A stretch of DNA of 64,000 bases from Dendrolimus kikuchii (GCA_019925095.2 CM034395.1:1374001-1438000); one strand, 5' to 3'; counted from the stretch's first letter, positions 52,028 to 62,819 are shown. Notes: generated from the sequence alone by a model not told the origin. Made by a program: numbers and translations.

Positions 52028-52735
52028 TATCTAGATCTTAATGAAAATCAGCTGAATAAACTTGAGCGATTGCAGAATTTCTGTATCCGCTTCATCTTCG
52101 GCTTACGTAAATGTGATCATATCTCTGAATTTCGCGATAAGCTCAAGTGGCTTCTAATACGTCTTCACCGGAATGCTCACATCCTATCTCTTCTCTACAA
52201 TATATTGTTCAATCCTAAAACGCCGCCGTATCTTAAAAGCCGTTTTCACTTTCATCAAAACGGCCATTCGAGGATTCCGAGACCATCTTTGAATTACCGA
52301 CTAAGAACGCCTACACATATTACACAGTTTCATGACAAATCTTTCACTGCTCAAGCTGTAAGGCTTTGGAACTCACTACCTCAAAACATAAAACAAGCCA
52401 AGTCTGTGCATTCGTTTAAAGACCTCGTCAAACAACACTATCTCGAATTTGTATCTGAACAATAGTGTTATCTATTTGTATGCTTGGGAGCAGATTGTTT
52501 GATTATAGATTACTGGGATATTTAGTTAGCGTTCCATGCGGACAGGGAGAAAAATGTAACATTTTCCTTTATATTTACATATAGCCTAGTCACATTATAT
52601 CGATTGTATAACAACCCTCAGCCATACCGTAGTTTCTATTTATCCAAAGGTTGTCTGGAAGTTGGCTCCCACCGCCCATTGTACTTATCATTCGATTGTG
52701 TGTAGATTGTGTGCAATAAAGTATATTCTATTATA
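52028..52735 (+). pseudogene. C-terminus and 3' tail of a CR1/Jockey-type LINE
   Basis: Coding to 52465: YLDLNENQLNKLERLQNFCI, FIFGLRKCDHISEFRDKLKW, LNYRLRTPTHITQFHDKSF and AQAVRLWNSLPQNIKQAKS. The tail has GGTTGTCTGGAAGTTGGCTC and ends CAATAAAGTATATTCTATTA, linking this coding region to the tails at 5707, 17911 and 28846. A segment at 52490-52560 is repeated at 52918-52985. Confidence 0.72.
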
Positions 52736-52954
52736 TGCCGATCATTTACAGAGTAGTAATTTTTCCGGTCAAAGCGTCCTACATAAACTTGATTTTACCC
52801 ATGTCAAGAAACTACAAAAGAATTGGGAACAAATATTAACTATAAGAACAGGATACCCCACTGAGCCCCGAGGCCTAATATTTGGGGTCACAAACGCGTT
52901 TCGGTTTGGGTTGCCAGCAGATAATTTGATTATAGATTATGGGAATTTGTTAGC

Positions 52955-53212
52955 GTTCCGTGCAGGAAGGGAGAAAAATGCAAATTCCTGCGATCGGGCA
53001 GTCTGTCACAGGAGGCGACGAAACAACCCACAGCCAGGTCGTAATATACCACGCTTGGTCTAGAGTTTACCTTGAGAGCATCAGCGGCGTGGTTCCAATA
53101 TCCCTTTAGAGAGCGGCAGCACATTGGTGTTAGAAATATCCATAGGCTATGGTAACTGCTATCCATCAGATGGGAACTCTCTGTTGTTGAACTCTTCCGA
53201 TAAAAAAAATAC
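52955..53212 (+). mobile_element. Family P retroposon, divergent copy
   Basis: TTCCGTGCAGGAAGGGAGAA, GGCGACGAAACAACCCACAG, ending in TCCGATAAAAAAAATACC. It has internal deletions. Confidence 0.7.
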
Positions 53213-53320
53213 CGATAAACACAGGATTGTTATGAAATTAAGAAGGTATTGTGTTGTTTTAAATAAAATAACATAAGAATAAGGCACCAAAATGAATATT
53301 ACATATTTTACAGAGATTGT

Positions 53321-53889
53321 GAATGGAGCGTTAGGTAAACTTCTAGGCGCTAAGAACCTCAGCCAGAAGGCCCAGCTTGCCATACACAATGCGGTGCTGA
53401 TACCTACGCTCACGTATGGAAGCGAGAGTTGGGTATGGAAGAGAGAGCATGAAAGTGGAGTAAACGCGGTCGAGATGCGAGCACTGCGCAAAATCTGCGG
53501 AGTGACGCTCGCGGACCGCGTTCGTAATACCGAAGTAAGAAAGAGAGTTGGTCTGAAAGAGAGTATCGGGATGAAGGTAAGGAAAGGAATACTCCGGTGG
53601 TTCGGGCATGTGGAAAGAATGCATGATGAAAGAATGACTAAACAGATATACAATGCAAAAGTGGATGGATGCAGAAGTCGTGGAAGGCCACGACACACCT
53701 TCCATGATCAAATTGATCGTGTACTAGCAGAAGGTGATGTCTGGAGCCTTAAGAACAGACGAGCGTGCATGACAAGAGCTATGAATGTCAAAGAAGCAAG
53801 TGAGGTGTGTAAGAATAAGCCTGAATGGCGCTCTGTTGTTCGTGCCTACCCCGCAAGGGAACTGGCGTGAAGTTGTGTATGTATGTATG
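53321..53889 (+). mobile_element. RTE-like LINE copy K, with 12-bp target duplication
   Basis: GAATGGAGCGTTAGGTAAAC to the (TATG)n tail; the frame is open for ~183 RTE codons. TACAGAGATTGT flanks it at 53309-53320 and 53890-53901. Confidence 0.9.
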
Positions 53890-53901
53890 TACAGAGATTG
53901 T

Positions 53902-54671
53902 TAAGTAACATTAATATTGCGATGCTCTTACAGACCAACTAAGTAATAAGTTCTCAGTTATATTGTATAAGACCTATGTAACACTTAGTTTGCAATAAAA
54001 ATGATTTAATTTGATTGGAAATATCTCCAGCATCATCTTATATTTTTCAAAAATGTCTATATGGGTACATTTTGGCAAGAAAGTGCAGTCTATACAGCGC
54101 TGCAAAATTATGTACTAGAATTTCGAAAAAATAAAGATAATATATATGCAAATAACGGTTGAAATATATTTTCAGTGTTAAAAGTTGAAAAACATACGAC
54201 TTTTCTTATAAGGAATCTAATATGTTTCAATAATAATAAGTCTTTATTTCAGGCAATATACCTATATAAAATTACAATTACAATCAAAAATTAAAACTAT
54301 GAAATTAAATTAAAATAACATTCAAGTCAGTGTTATGTTTTGTTTTAAATAATTATTTTATTATTTTGTTCTCTGGCAACCCTAATTACAGTCGTGGGAC
54401 CGATCGTCCCCCTCCAGTAATCCGGCCGAGTGCCCAAGAAACAAAAACCGATGCTACACTTATTACAATTTTAAATAAACCACCCTCATCTCATTCCTTT
54501 TCTATTTATTTTAGCGCGAAAACTTCCCCGGAAAATTCGGACAGACATGCGTAGCCTGAACAATAAAATATATAAAACTGGGTTATTAATTTAAACTAGT
54601 GGTCGCCCGTGGTCGAAATTGGACCATATTTTTTTTTAATTATTATTATTAACATCTCTACGGACTCGAGT
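53902..54671. other. LINE tail scraps; no gene
   Basis: TTTGCAATAAAAATGATTTA near 53990 looks like a LINE 3' end split by RTE copy K. AATAATAATAAGTCTTTATT near 54230 looks like a minus-strand LINE tail. The rest (54330-54670) is unrecognised. Confidence 0.4.
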
Positions 54672-55208
54672 CAGAATCACCCCCCTGACCTCTCCCCCGC
54701 AAATCTCGTACCCCCAGGCCCCGCTTACCGCGGATACGTAGCTCGCTCCGTTAGCTGCTAAGCGTCTGCATTTTTGTAGTACCTTAGTAAGCACGGGGCG
54801 AGCCTACGACACGCCACGCAACCAAGTATACCTTGTTCGTTCGGTCAAATATATACACACAAGGAAGAGTATATACACACAAGGAAGACTAAGAAGACCA
54901 GGAAGATCAAGGGGCATTCGGAAGACTTTACAGCCAACGGACTCTCAGCGTGTCTACGTGGATATTGTGAACCACCAGTGATTGTGATTAGTGCCACTCG
55001 TGTTGATCGGTGTAATCGGTATAATTAGTGCTATCTACGTTCAGTGTAACGTCCGGGGCTAGTGCTAAGTTGTGTCGATTAAACTCGAACGTGCCGTGTG
55101 ATACAGTTGTACTGATCGCACCTGTTGCTGTTGCAGCGTCTATAAATATATATACAGTTAACTTGCTAAGGGGTGTTTCATTTAGGGCGACCCTGCGCCC
55201 GCAAGCCC
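54672..55208 (+). repeat. 5' LTR of BEL element 2
   Basis: Starts CAGAATCACCCCCCTGACC; the TGTTGCGGA present at 60031 is missing. The match to the 3' LTR ends near 55193; the true LTR end is probably close to GCCCAACA at 55212. A TATA-like TCTATAAATATATATA lies at 55139. A short tandem (TATACACACAAGGAAGA) lies near 54852-54890. Confidence 0.88.
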
Positions 55209-55217
55209 AACAAAATT

Positions 55218-55235
55218 TGGTCCTTCGAGCCGGAT
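55218..55235 (+). promoter_or_regulatory. Putative tRNA primer-binding site of BEL element 2
   Basis: TGGTCCTTCGAGCCGGAT, a few bases after the LTR end. It parallels the site at 7650. Confidence 0.65.
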
Positions 55236-55275
55236 CGCAACAGCAAGAGGAGTGCATCGAAGTCAGCCCGGATAA

Positions 55276-55322
55276 GTGACAGTGATAAGTGACAGTGCAA
55301 GTGACAGTGCAAGTGACAAGTG
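55276..55322 (+). repeat. Short tandem repeat in BEL 2 leader
   Basis: Several AAGTGACAGTG units just before the gag start. Confidence 0.75.
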
Positions 55323-55357
55323 TTTAGTGTCAGTGTTTTCTCGGGACTGAAACTAAG

Positions 55358-58300
55358 ATGCCGAGCACAAGAAGCAAGGCCGCTGAAGAGAGAGTACAGA
55401 AGGTACATGAAGAACCTCCTGCGTCGCCGTCGGTACACATCTCTGCGTCCGCGTCTGCGCCGATTACGTCGAGACCCGCGTCGCCCGGTGTACAGGAGAC
55501 GACGATCGCGCCCACACACACCGTGCATCGTACCGAACGCCGATCACGGTCCCCGTCTGTGCGATCACATGTGAGTGCCGCCGACCAGATTAGGCAGATG
55601 GAGTTGGAGGCAGAGGAGCAGATCGCCGCGCTTGCGATCCGCCGAGAAGAGCTCCAGCTGCAGGCCGCGCTCATAAGGAAGAGAACGGCTGCGAACATAG
55701 CCGCTCTACGGGAACACTCAGACAGGGCGAGCGTGTGTGGAGACGAAGGTATGGATACAGAACACCATATCACGGAATGGCTGAAGAACACCCGCATACG
55801 GGGGGAGTCGCCGAACGCAGGTGAGAGGTCGACGCCCAGAACGAGAGGCGCCGAGCCACGACCACCACGTGACGTCGTAGAAAGGTCGACGGAGTTATAT
55901 GGGGACTCACGTGACCGGTCTGCGGAGATTAATGACCGGGCCGCTCACGTGACCTTCCGGACACCGCGAACAGCGAGATCACCGACACCGACGAGATCGA
56001 GGGACCGAGGCATCGATCGTCTGGCAGACGCTTTGGAAAGGATCATCCGCACCAGACCGACGCCGCGGCAGTGCCAAGATCTGCCCACCTTCAGTGGAGC
56101 TCCTGGTGAGTGGTTGCCATTCAAGGCGGCCATGCGCGAATCCACGGTCGTGCATGGGTTTACGGCCGCCGAGAACTTGGGGCGTTTGCGCAACTGCCTC
56201 AAGGGGGAAGCCAGGGAGCATGTGTCAGGTCTGTTGTACACTGCTACGGATCCCGCGGTGATTATGAAGACGCTGGAGCAAACATATGGTCGCCCGGAAA
56301 TCATAATTGATCGCGCGCTAGAGGAAATTAAGAAGTTGCCGCGATCGGGCTCGTCCGCCAGCGAACTGAATACGTTAGCCACGAAACTGCAGAACATTGT
56401 CACGTCCATCTCGTGCGTTGACAACAGAGGCTACTTGTTGAACCCTATGCTTGCGAGACAGGTCATCGACAAGCTTAGCTTGCCTCTGCAGGTTAAATGG
56501 TGGGACTTCGCCGAGCAGTCTACGGGCGAAGGCGAACCAGAGATTGTGAGGCTATCCAGGTTTCTGATGGGTGAAGCGGACAAAGCCATGCGACACTCCT
56601 ACTCGACACCATCGAGGTCTACAACGGATATGAATGTCGCCAGGGAAACCAGGGCGAAGCCGCCACGGATTAACGAGCGTCGTCGCGTGTATACCACATC
56701 AGCCGAGAAAAAGGACGTATGTCACTGTTGTGGAGAAGGACACCTGACCACGCAATGCGGCAGACTGGCAGCAATGACGGTGCCAGAAAGATGGAAGTGG
56801 GCCAAGGAAGCCAGGATATGTTTCTTGTGCCTACGCAGCAAGCACCAACGGTTCCGTTGCGGGGCAAAGAAGTGCGGGGTGAACGAGTGCCGCGAGCCAC
56901 ACCACGCACTGTTACACCTGCGGAAGGACGCGGAAGCCGTTCGTGAGCCGACCGAGAGGAAGGAGTCGGCAGGAAAACCGACCAGGAACGAGGAGTCGGT
57001 AATGACGGCATCGGCACACAAGGCCAACACGAATGAGAAGGTGTTGCTGAAGGTGTGCCCGATCACCGTTAAAGGACGCAACGGTGAGGAGGTGAGCACA
57101 TACGCGCTCTTGGACGAGGGATCAACGATCACGTTGGTGGATGAGGAGATTGCCGCGAAGATTGGAGCAGATGGCCCGAAGCGACCTCTGAACATCCACG
57201 GGATCAACTCAAGCCAGCGTGAGGCCCAGAGTAGGATGGTAAGTCTGGCGGTTCGCGGTAAGGAGCAACCGCACTACCATCAAATAAAAGCGCGCACGGT
57301 GAAGAAGCTCACCTTAGGGAACCACTCTGTGAGGCGAGAAGTCGTGCAACAGCTACGCCACTTGAAGACGCTGCGAGAGGACGACGTGTGCTATGAGAAC
57401 GTCAAGCCACGCGTGCTGATTGGAGCTGACAATTGGCATTTGATTGTCACGAGGAAATTGCTGGCAGGTAAGAAGAACCAGCCAGCCGCCTCCCTTACTC
57501 TCCTGGGGTGGACCGTCCATGGAAGTGCGCCCAGGGGAATGATGATGAGTCAGCGAATACACAGAGTGTTGCATGTTCGCTCGTGGCAAGAAGATGGCTC
57601 ACGAGATGAACTCTTCGAAATGGCCAAACCCCATTTTGTCATGGACGCACTTGACACATCCAGCAAGGTGAAGCTTGTGGCCGAAGAAGAACGGGCTCCG
57701 AAGATCTTCTCGGGCACCGTTAGGAAGATGGATGGACACTTCAAGATGGGACTGCCCTGGCGAGAGGACGACATCTCCATGTCGCCGAGTTACGACATGG
57801 CCGTGCGACGTCCGCGAGGTATCGAGAGGAAGATGGACATGTCGCCGCAGTCCAAGGAAGTGAACACGGCCCAGATCGACAAACTGCTGGAATTGGGATG
57901 GGACGAACCCTTGCCGGAAGAGGAAGCAAGGGAATTTGAAGAGTGGATCCAGAACTTGGATTCCATCAAAGAGCTGCGGCTACCACGGTGTTACGGCAGG
58001 GATGAAGATGTCGTAAACACAGAACTTCATATCTTCACGGATGCCAGTGAACAAGCTTACGCGGCGGCAGCGTACTGGCGCTTCGAGCGAAGAGACGGGA
58101 GCGTCAGCGTCGCATTGATAGCTGGGAAGGCGAAGGTAGCCCCGATGAAGGCTCAGAGCATTCCACGGATAGAGCTGCAGGCTGCTCTGATTGGGGCAAG
58201 ACTGGCCGCGGAGATACGAAGAGAGCACGGCTTCGAACCACGTGACGTGACGTTTTGGAGCGACTCCAAGACAGTGCTGCACTGGGTGAGGAACGACTCG

Positions 58301-60070
58301 GCACGGTACACGCCATTTGTGGCTCACAGGCTTGGTGAGATAGGAGAGCTCACTGAGCCAGGGCAATGGCGATGGGTACCGACCAAGGAAAATGTAGCAG
58401 ACGACGCGACCAGGATAGGCGGTTCGATCCTGAAGACGGACGACCGGTGGTTCGTTGGCCCGGGTTTTCTTTACGGACCCAGGAACGAATGGCCGAAGGA
58501 ACTCCCGGCGAACGACGAAACCACGGAAGTCCTGGTCAACTTCGCCACTGATGCAGAACCGTTCATCGACGCCACGAGGTTTTCGACATATGGGAAGCTG
58601 TTGCGAGCGACCGCATACGCGCTCGCGTTCATTGACATGTGTCGCCGCAAGACGAAGTCTATGGAGGCGCGACACACGGAAGAGGCTGAACGCTTGCTCG
58701 TTCGACAGGCGCAAAGGGAGAGTTTCTCTGAGGATTACGAGCGCCTGAAGAGGGGAGAACGAGTCAAGCGCGGCAGTCGGCTTCACAAGCTCGACCCGGA
58801 GTACGGAGGGGATGGAATCATCAGGCTGAACGGAAGGATTAAGGCAGCCCCCCACGCCGAGCTTGTAAGAAGCCCGCCGATCCTCGATGGAGCACACCAC
58901 ATCACCCGACTGATGATCAGACAGGAGCACGAGGCACATCATCACGTCGGGACGGAGCACATTGTGAACAACATGAGGCAGAAGTATTGGATCCTGCGAC
59001 TTCGACCTGCAGCACGTCACGTCATGCATCAGTGCATAAACTGCCGACTTAGGAAGACCGCGCCGACAGTACCTGTCAAAGGTGACCTGCCGAGGGACCG
59101 CCTGGCTGCCTACACACGACCCTTCTCCAACTGCGGAGTGGATTGCTTCGGACCTATGTGGGTAACCATAGGACGCCGCAGGGAGAAGCGTTGGGGGATG
59201 CTGTTCACTTGTCTCGTGACCCGCGCCGTTCACATAGAGCTCATCGCGAGCTTAAGCACAGGTTCTGCCATCATGGCAATCAGAAGGATGGGTGCACGTC
59301 GCGGGTGGCCGAAGACGATGTGGTCGGATAATGGGACCAATTTTCATGGGGCAGACGCCGAATTACGAACGGCGCACGCCAGATGGGTGCAGGAAGCGCC
59401 AAGCTATGTAAAAAAGAGACCACTGGCCTGGCGGTACATCGATCCCGGCGCACCAAACCAGGGGGGAGCGTGGGAGCGCCTCATCAGGACGGTGAAGACG
59501 GCACTCCACGCTACGCTCGCGGAGCAAGCTCCCAAGGAAGAGGTGTTGATTACGACGATGGCCGAGATCGAGCACACGGTGAATTCTCGCCCATTAACGC
59601 ATGTGTCAGTAAGCGCGGAAGATGAAGACGCGCTCACTCCCAATCACTTCCTGATCGGTTCAGCGACGGGCCTGCCGATTACAGGAGTGACTGAAATAGC
59701 GGACAGGAAGACATGGTTCGCCAGCCAGGCATTGGCGGACAAGTTCTGGACGCGTTGGCTCCGAGAATACTTGCCAACGCTAGCAGCCAGGGACGACGTG
59801 CGCCGTAAGGAAGAACGCGTGCACGTCGGGGACGTGGTAATAATCGCCGACGGCTTGTTACCACGGAACGTGTGGCCCCGAGGTGTCGTCGAGCGGACAT
59901 ACATCGGGCCAGATAACGTCGTACGAAGCGCGGAGGTACGTACGAAGGGAGGTATCTTCAGGCGACCGGTCAGGCGGCTGATTGTCCTGACGAAGGAAGA
60001 TGGCTCCGAGGATCTGCGCCGGGGGGAGGATGTTGCGGACAGAATCACCCCCCTGACCTCTCCCCCGTAA
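55358..60070 (+). CDS. BEL/Pao Gag-Pol polyprotein with the reverse transcriptase deleted in frame
   Basis: 1570 codons, no stops. It aligns with the 1886-residue product of element 1 from MPSTRSKAAEERVQ through gag (PTFSGAPGEWLPFKAAM), zinc knuckles (CHCCGEGHLTTQC, CFLCLRSKHQRFRC) and protease (LLDEGSTITLV). At residues 843-846 (57884-57895) it jumps from AQIDKLL to ELGWDEP, which in element 1 are separated by about 295 residues holding the entire reverse transcriptase, including YMDD. After the jump RNase H (D895 in IFTDASEQ, IELQAA, SDSKTVLHW, ADDATR) and integrase (HHCC finger; D1262, D1324, E1373) are intact, as is the WPRGVVERTYIG tail. The product could make particles and integrate DNA but not copy RNA. 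The last 13 codons lie in the 3' LTR. Confidence 0.93.
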   Translation: MPSTRSKAAEERVQKVHEEPPASPSVHISASASAPITSRPASPGVQETTIAPTHTVHRTERRSRSPSVRSHVSAADQIRQMELEAEEQIAALAIRREELQLQAALIRKRTAANIAALREHSDRASVCGDEGMDTEHHITEWLKNTRIRGESPNAGERSTPRTRGAEPRPPRDVVERSTELYGDSRDRSAEINDRAAHVTFRTPRTARSPTPTRSRDRGIDRLADALERIIRTRPTPRQCQDLPTFSGAPGEWLPFKAAMRESTVVHGFTAAENLGRLRNCLKGEAREHVSGLLYTATDPAVIMKTLEQTYGRPEIIIDRALEEIKKLPRSGSSASELNTLATKLQNIVTSISCVDNRGYLLNPMLARQVIDKLSLPLQVKWWDFAEQSTGEGEPEIVRLSRFLMGEADKAMRHSYSTPSRSTTDMNVARETRAKPPRINERRRVYTTSAEKKDVCHCCGEGHLTTQCGRLAAMTVPERWKWAKEARICFLCLRSKHQRFRCGAKKCGVNECREPHHALLHLRKDAEAVREPTERKESAGKPTRNEESVMTASAHKANTNEKVLLKVCPITVKGRNGEEVSTYALLDEGSTITLVDEEIAAKIGADGPKRPLNIHGINSSQREAQSRMVSLAVRGKEQPHYHQIKARTVKKLTLGNHSVRREVVQQLRHLKTLREDDVCYENVKPRVLIGADNWHLIVTRKLLAGKKNQPAASLTLLGWTVHGSAPRGMMMSQRIHRVLHVRSWQEDGSRDELFEMAKPHFVMDALDTSSKVKLVAEEERAPKIFSGTVRKMDGHFKMGLPWREDDISMSPSYDMAVRRPRGIERKMDMSPQSKEVNTAQIDKLLELGWDEPLPEEEAREFEEWIQNLDSIKELRLPRCYGRDEDVVNTELHIFTDASEQAYAAAAYWRFERRDGSVSVALIAGKAKVAPMKAQSIPRIELQAALIGARLAAEIRREHGFEPRDVTFWSDSKTVLHWVRNDSARYTPFVAHRLGEIGELTEPGQWRWVPTKENVADDATRIGGSILKTDDRWFVGPGFLYGPRNEWPKELPANDETTEVLVNFATDAEPFIDATRFSTYGKLLRATAYALAFIDMCRRKTKSMEARHTEEAERLLVRQAQRESFSEDYERLKRGERVKRGSRLHKLDPEYGGDGIIRLNGRIKAAPHAELVRSPPILDGAHHITRLMIRQEHEAHHHVGTEHIVNNMRQKYWILRLRPAARHVMHQCINCRLRKTAPTVPVKGDLPRDRLAAYTRPFSNCGVDCFGPMWVTIGRRREKRWGMLFTCLVTRAVHIELIASLSTGSAIMAIRRMGARRGWPKTMWSDNGTNFHGADAELRTAHARWVQEAPSYVKKRPLAWRYIDPGAPNQGGAWERLIRTVKTALHATLAEQAPKEEVLITTMAEIEHTVNSRPLTHVSVSAEDEDALTPNHFLIGSATGLPITGVTEIADRKTWFASQALADKFWTRWLREYLPTLAARDDVRRKEERVHVGDVVIIADGLLPRNVWPRGVVERTYIGPDNVVRSAEVRTKGGIFRRPVRRLIVLTKEDGSEDLRRGEDVADRITPLTSPP
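60019..60030 (+). promoter_or_regulatory. Polypurine tract of BEL element 2
   Basis: CCGGGGGGAGGA just before TGTTGCGG, identical to that of element 1 and within the coding frame. Confidence 0.8.
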
Positions 60071-60561
60071 ATCTCGTACCCCCACGCCCCGCTTACCGCG
60101 GATACGTAGCTCGCTCCGTTAGCTGCTAAGCGTCTGCATTTTTGTAGTACCTTAGTAAGCACGGGGCGAGCCTACGACACGCCACGCAACCAAGTATACC
60201 TTGTTCGTTCGGTCAAATATATACACACAAGGAAGAGTATATACACACAAGGAAGACTAAGAAGACCAGGAAGATCAAGGGGCATTCGGAAGACTTTACA
60301 GCCAACGGACTCTCAGCGTGTCTACGTGGATATTGTGAACCACCAGTGATTGTGATTAGTGCCACTCGTGTTGATCGGTGTAATCGGTATAATTAGTGCT
60401 ATCTACGTTCAGTGTAACGTCCGGGGCTAGTGCTAAGTTGTGTCGATTAAACTCGAACGTGCCGTGTGATACAGTTGTACTGATCGCACCTGTTGCTGTT
60501 GCAGCGTCTATAAATATATATACAGTTAACTTGCTAAGGGGTGTTTCATTTAGGGCGACCC
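60031..60561 (+). repeat. 3' LTR of BEL element 2
   Basis: Begins TGTTGCGGACAGAATC. Identity to the 5' LTR ends at GGGCGACCC; R1-like LINE sequence follows almost at once, so the last ~15-20 bases are lost. Confidence 0.88.
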
Positions 60562-60565
60562 CCGC

Positions 60566-61085
60566 GCACAACGGTTCCTGGCGTTGAGAACCCTCCGAGG
60601 ATGCCGTACAGTGTCGTGGATGGCATCGACACTCTTGGCAGGCGATCTGCCCTGGCCTCTCCAGGCGGACGTACTTGCCAAAGTTCGGGGCTCCCGACAG
60701 AATGCCCTCGCCCATGGCCTAGTTTATTTATGCCCAGGCCGAGCTTCAGGCGATCAGGACGCGGGAAATACCGATGCAGAGACCCTCCAGCATCTAGGGA
60801 GCGGAGTAGTCTTCACCCCTGTTGACGAAATGAGTTTGCCTTGATTCCCGGGGCACTCTCAATCACTGATGCGCTGGGATCAACGCGGGCGGAACTACGT
60901 TCTAAGTCTCATGCTTTTCCTACCATGAGCGCGGGGCACATGGGAGGAGAGTGGTTTTAGTGGAGTATTGAGTAGTCGTGTCTCCACAGAAGCCGGCGAT
61001 TGACTCTGGTGGCTATTCGTGGCTTCACCTATCATCGCTTTGGTCCAATCCCTAGCAAACGGTGAGAAAACCAACAGCGAATACA
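60566..61085 (+). pseudogene. R1-like LINE fragment: end of reverse transcriptase region and 3' tail
   Basis: RTLRGCRTVSWMASTLLAGD and LPWPLQADVLAK resemble the AYRTVS...VLAG..P segment after the reverse transcriptase of R1-clade LINEs. It is followed by a GC-rich tail with GAACTACGTTCTAAGTCTCA, as in 30890-31281. Frames are broken. Confidence 0.55.
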
Positions 61086-61089
61086 CAAA

Positions 61090-61821
61090 TATAATATAAA
61101 ATAGTTTACAATAAAAAGTAAGGCCAATAACAGGTCTTCCTTATTAACTGCCACTTTAGTAACAATTTTACAAAGCAAATATTGAATTTAAACAAATAAA
61201 GTAAAGTAAAGTCGGGTTGTGTTATGTAAAATTCAGCAAGTCATTAATTATGTTACTTTTAAATTTGTATTTGGAGGACGCAAAAAGATCAATTTTACAA
61301 AATTTAGTATTATAAGTACGAGCCATACGAGAAAACAAAGAATTTTGTGTGTAGTTGGTAGAATTACAAGGAACATTCAGCAAAGATGTATGACGGGTAC
61401 GGTATCTAGGTACATTATATGCCAATTTCGAGACGAGCTCAGGACAGTCAACACGGCTATGAACTATATCATACAGCAATGACATATCTAAAACTGTACG
61501 TCTTTCATCCAAGGATAGAAGCCTATGTGAACTACAGCTGTCTTTATAGGAATTGGGACTTATACGACTAAGATAGTTTATATGATTGCAAAAAATTCTT
61601 TGTATTCTCTCTAAGCGTTCTTTGTAAATGACATATTTTGGAGACCATATGGGACTTGCGTATTCCAAAATACTCCTAACAAAAGAATAATAAACAGATT
61701 TAATAACTGAGATATCTGAAAAGCACTTACAAATGCGTAATACGAAGCCTAAATTTTTGAAAGCTTTATTTACAATGATATCTATATGATTGGACATAGT
61801 CATTTTGTCATCAAAATAAAC
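61090..61821 (-). pseudogene. C-terminus of a Jockey-like LINE polyprotein
   Basis: Minus-strand frame from about 61821 to 61222: YFDDKMTMSNHIDIIVNKAF, FVRSILEYASPIWSPKYVIY, LERIQRIFCNHINYLS, LLSLDERRTVLDMSLLYDIV and FSRMARTYNTKFCKIDLF. This region follows the FADD box in Jockey-superfamily LINEs. The 5' side is cut by RTE copy L. The 3' untranslated part runs to about 61090. Confidence 0.75.
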
Positions 61822-61952
61822 GCACGAGCCTGCATGACAAGAGTTATGAATATCAAAGAAGCAAGTGAGGTGTGTAAGAATAAGCCTAAATGGCGCTCTG
61901 TAGTTCGTGCCTACCCCGCAAGGGAACTGGCGTGAAGTTATGTATGTATGTA
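61822..61952 (+). mobile_element. RTE-like LINE copy L, 5'-truncated
   Basis: CGAGCCTGCATGACAAGAGT to the (TATG)n tail, abutting a Jockey-like LINE on the other strand. Confidence 0.82.
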
Positions 61953-62093
61953 AGAAAAAGAAAATAGACAATAACACATATTAATATTATATATATCCAA
62001 ATATATACATTATTAATATGTGTATAGCAACAACAATAGCTATACAATATTAATAATAGCAATAATCAATATTGTTATATATTATTGCAAGTT

Positions 62094-62096
<3 letters not shown>

Positions 62097-62147
<51 letters not shown>
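62097..62147. repeat. (CT)n microsatellite
   Basis: About 25 CT dinucleotides. Confidence 0.92.
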
Positions 62148-62152
<5 letters not shown>

Positions 62153-62389
62153 ATATTAGTTTATATAAAAAATTGTAGCCAGAAAATGGCGAAACATGTT
62201 CTGATCATAGCATAAGACCTTGTATCCATATTTCAAACAAATAAATATTTTCATTTAATTTCATCCTCTCTGTCTCATCGCTCCTATCTCTCTTCTCATA
62301 TTCCATCCCATCTATCCCGGCACTCCTATCTTATCAGCTCTATCCTCAACTTCTCTATTCCATCCTACGGGCTAACAACGCATCGGCGT

Positions 62390-62460
62390 CGCTCCTGGTG
62401 TTGAAAATTTCTATAGGCGACCACTTTCGTCGTCTACTTGTTTGCCAGTATTGCGATAGA
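62390..62460 (+). repeat. Dispersed repeat fragment
   Basis: TTTCTATAGGCGACCACTTTC, as at 2475-2495. Confidence 0.4.
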
Positions 62461-62487
62461 AAATATCAAACTTTACGAATGTACTTA

Positions 62488-62819
62488 CATGCATACATAC
62501 ATACATACATAACTTCACGCCAGTTCCCTTGCGGGGTAGGCACGAACAACAGAGCGCCATTTAGGCTTATTCTTGCTTCTTTGACATTCATAACTCTTGT
62601 CAAGCACGCTCGTCAGTTCTTAAGGCTCCTGACATCACCTTCTGCTAGTACAAGATCAATTTGATCATGAAAGGTGTGTCGTGGCCTTCCAAGACTTCTG
62701 CATCCATCCACTTTGGCATTGTATATCTGTTTAGTCATTCTTTCATCATGCATTCTTTCCACATGCCCGAACCACCGGAGCATTCCTTTCCTTACCTTCA
62801 CCCCGACACTCTCTTTCAG
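62488..62819 (-). mobile_element. RTE-like LINE copy M, with 13-bp target duplication
   Basis: (CATA)n to CCCCGACACTCTCTTTCAG. ACGAATGTACTTA flanks it at 62475-62487 and 62820-62832. A ~14-base deletion lies near 62573. Confidence 0.9.

Larger units (their letters stand above)
54672..60561 (+). mobile_element. BEL/Pao LTR retrotransposon 2, lacking reverse transcriptase
   Basis: 5' LTR (54672-55193 or a few bases more), primer site at 55218, leader, one frame 55358-60070, polypurine tract and 3' LTR (60031-60561). The LTRs differ at about 2 of 520 compared sites, so insertion is recent. The first ~10 bases of the 5' LTR and the last bases of the 3' LTR are missing, and no target duplication is visible. 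Confidence 0.9.

Noticed and set aside
57884..57895. The RT-less junction as an intron or frameshift artefact
   Set aside because: Both sides stay in the same frame, the flanking residues align to element 1, and no splice-site pattern is needed. A sequencing or assembly deletion cannot be excluded without reads, so it is kept as a finding.
57980..59233. 417-codon open frame on the minus strand inside BEL element 2
   Set aside because: It lies fully antisense to the intact gag-pol frame and has no recognisable domain. Long antisense frames are common in GC-rich coding DNA.
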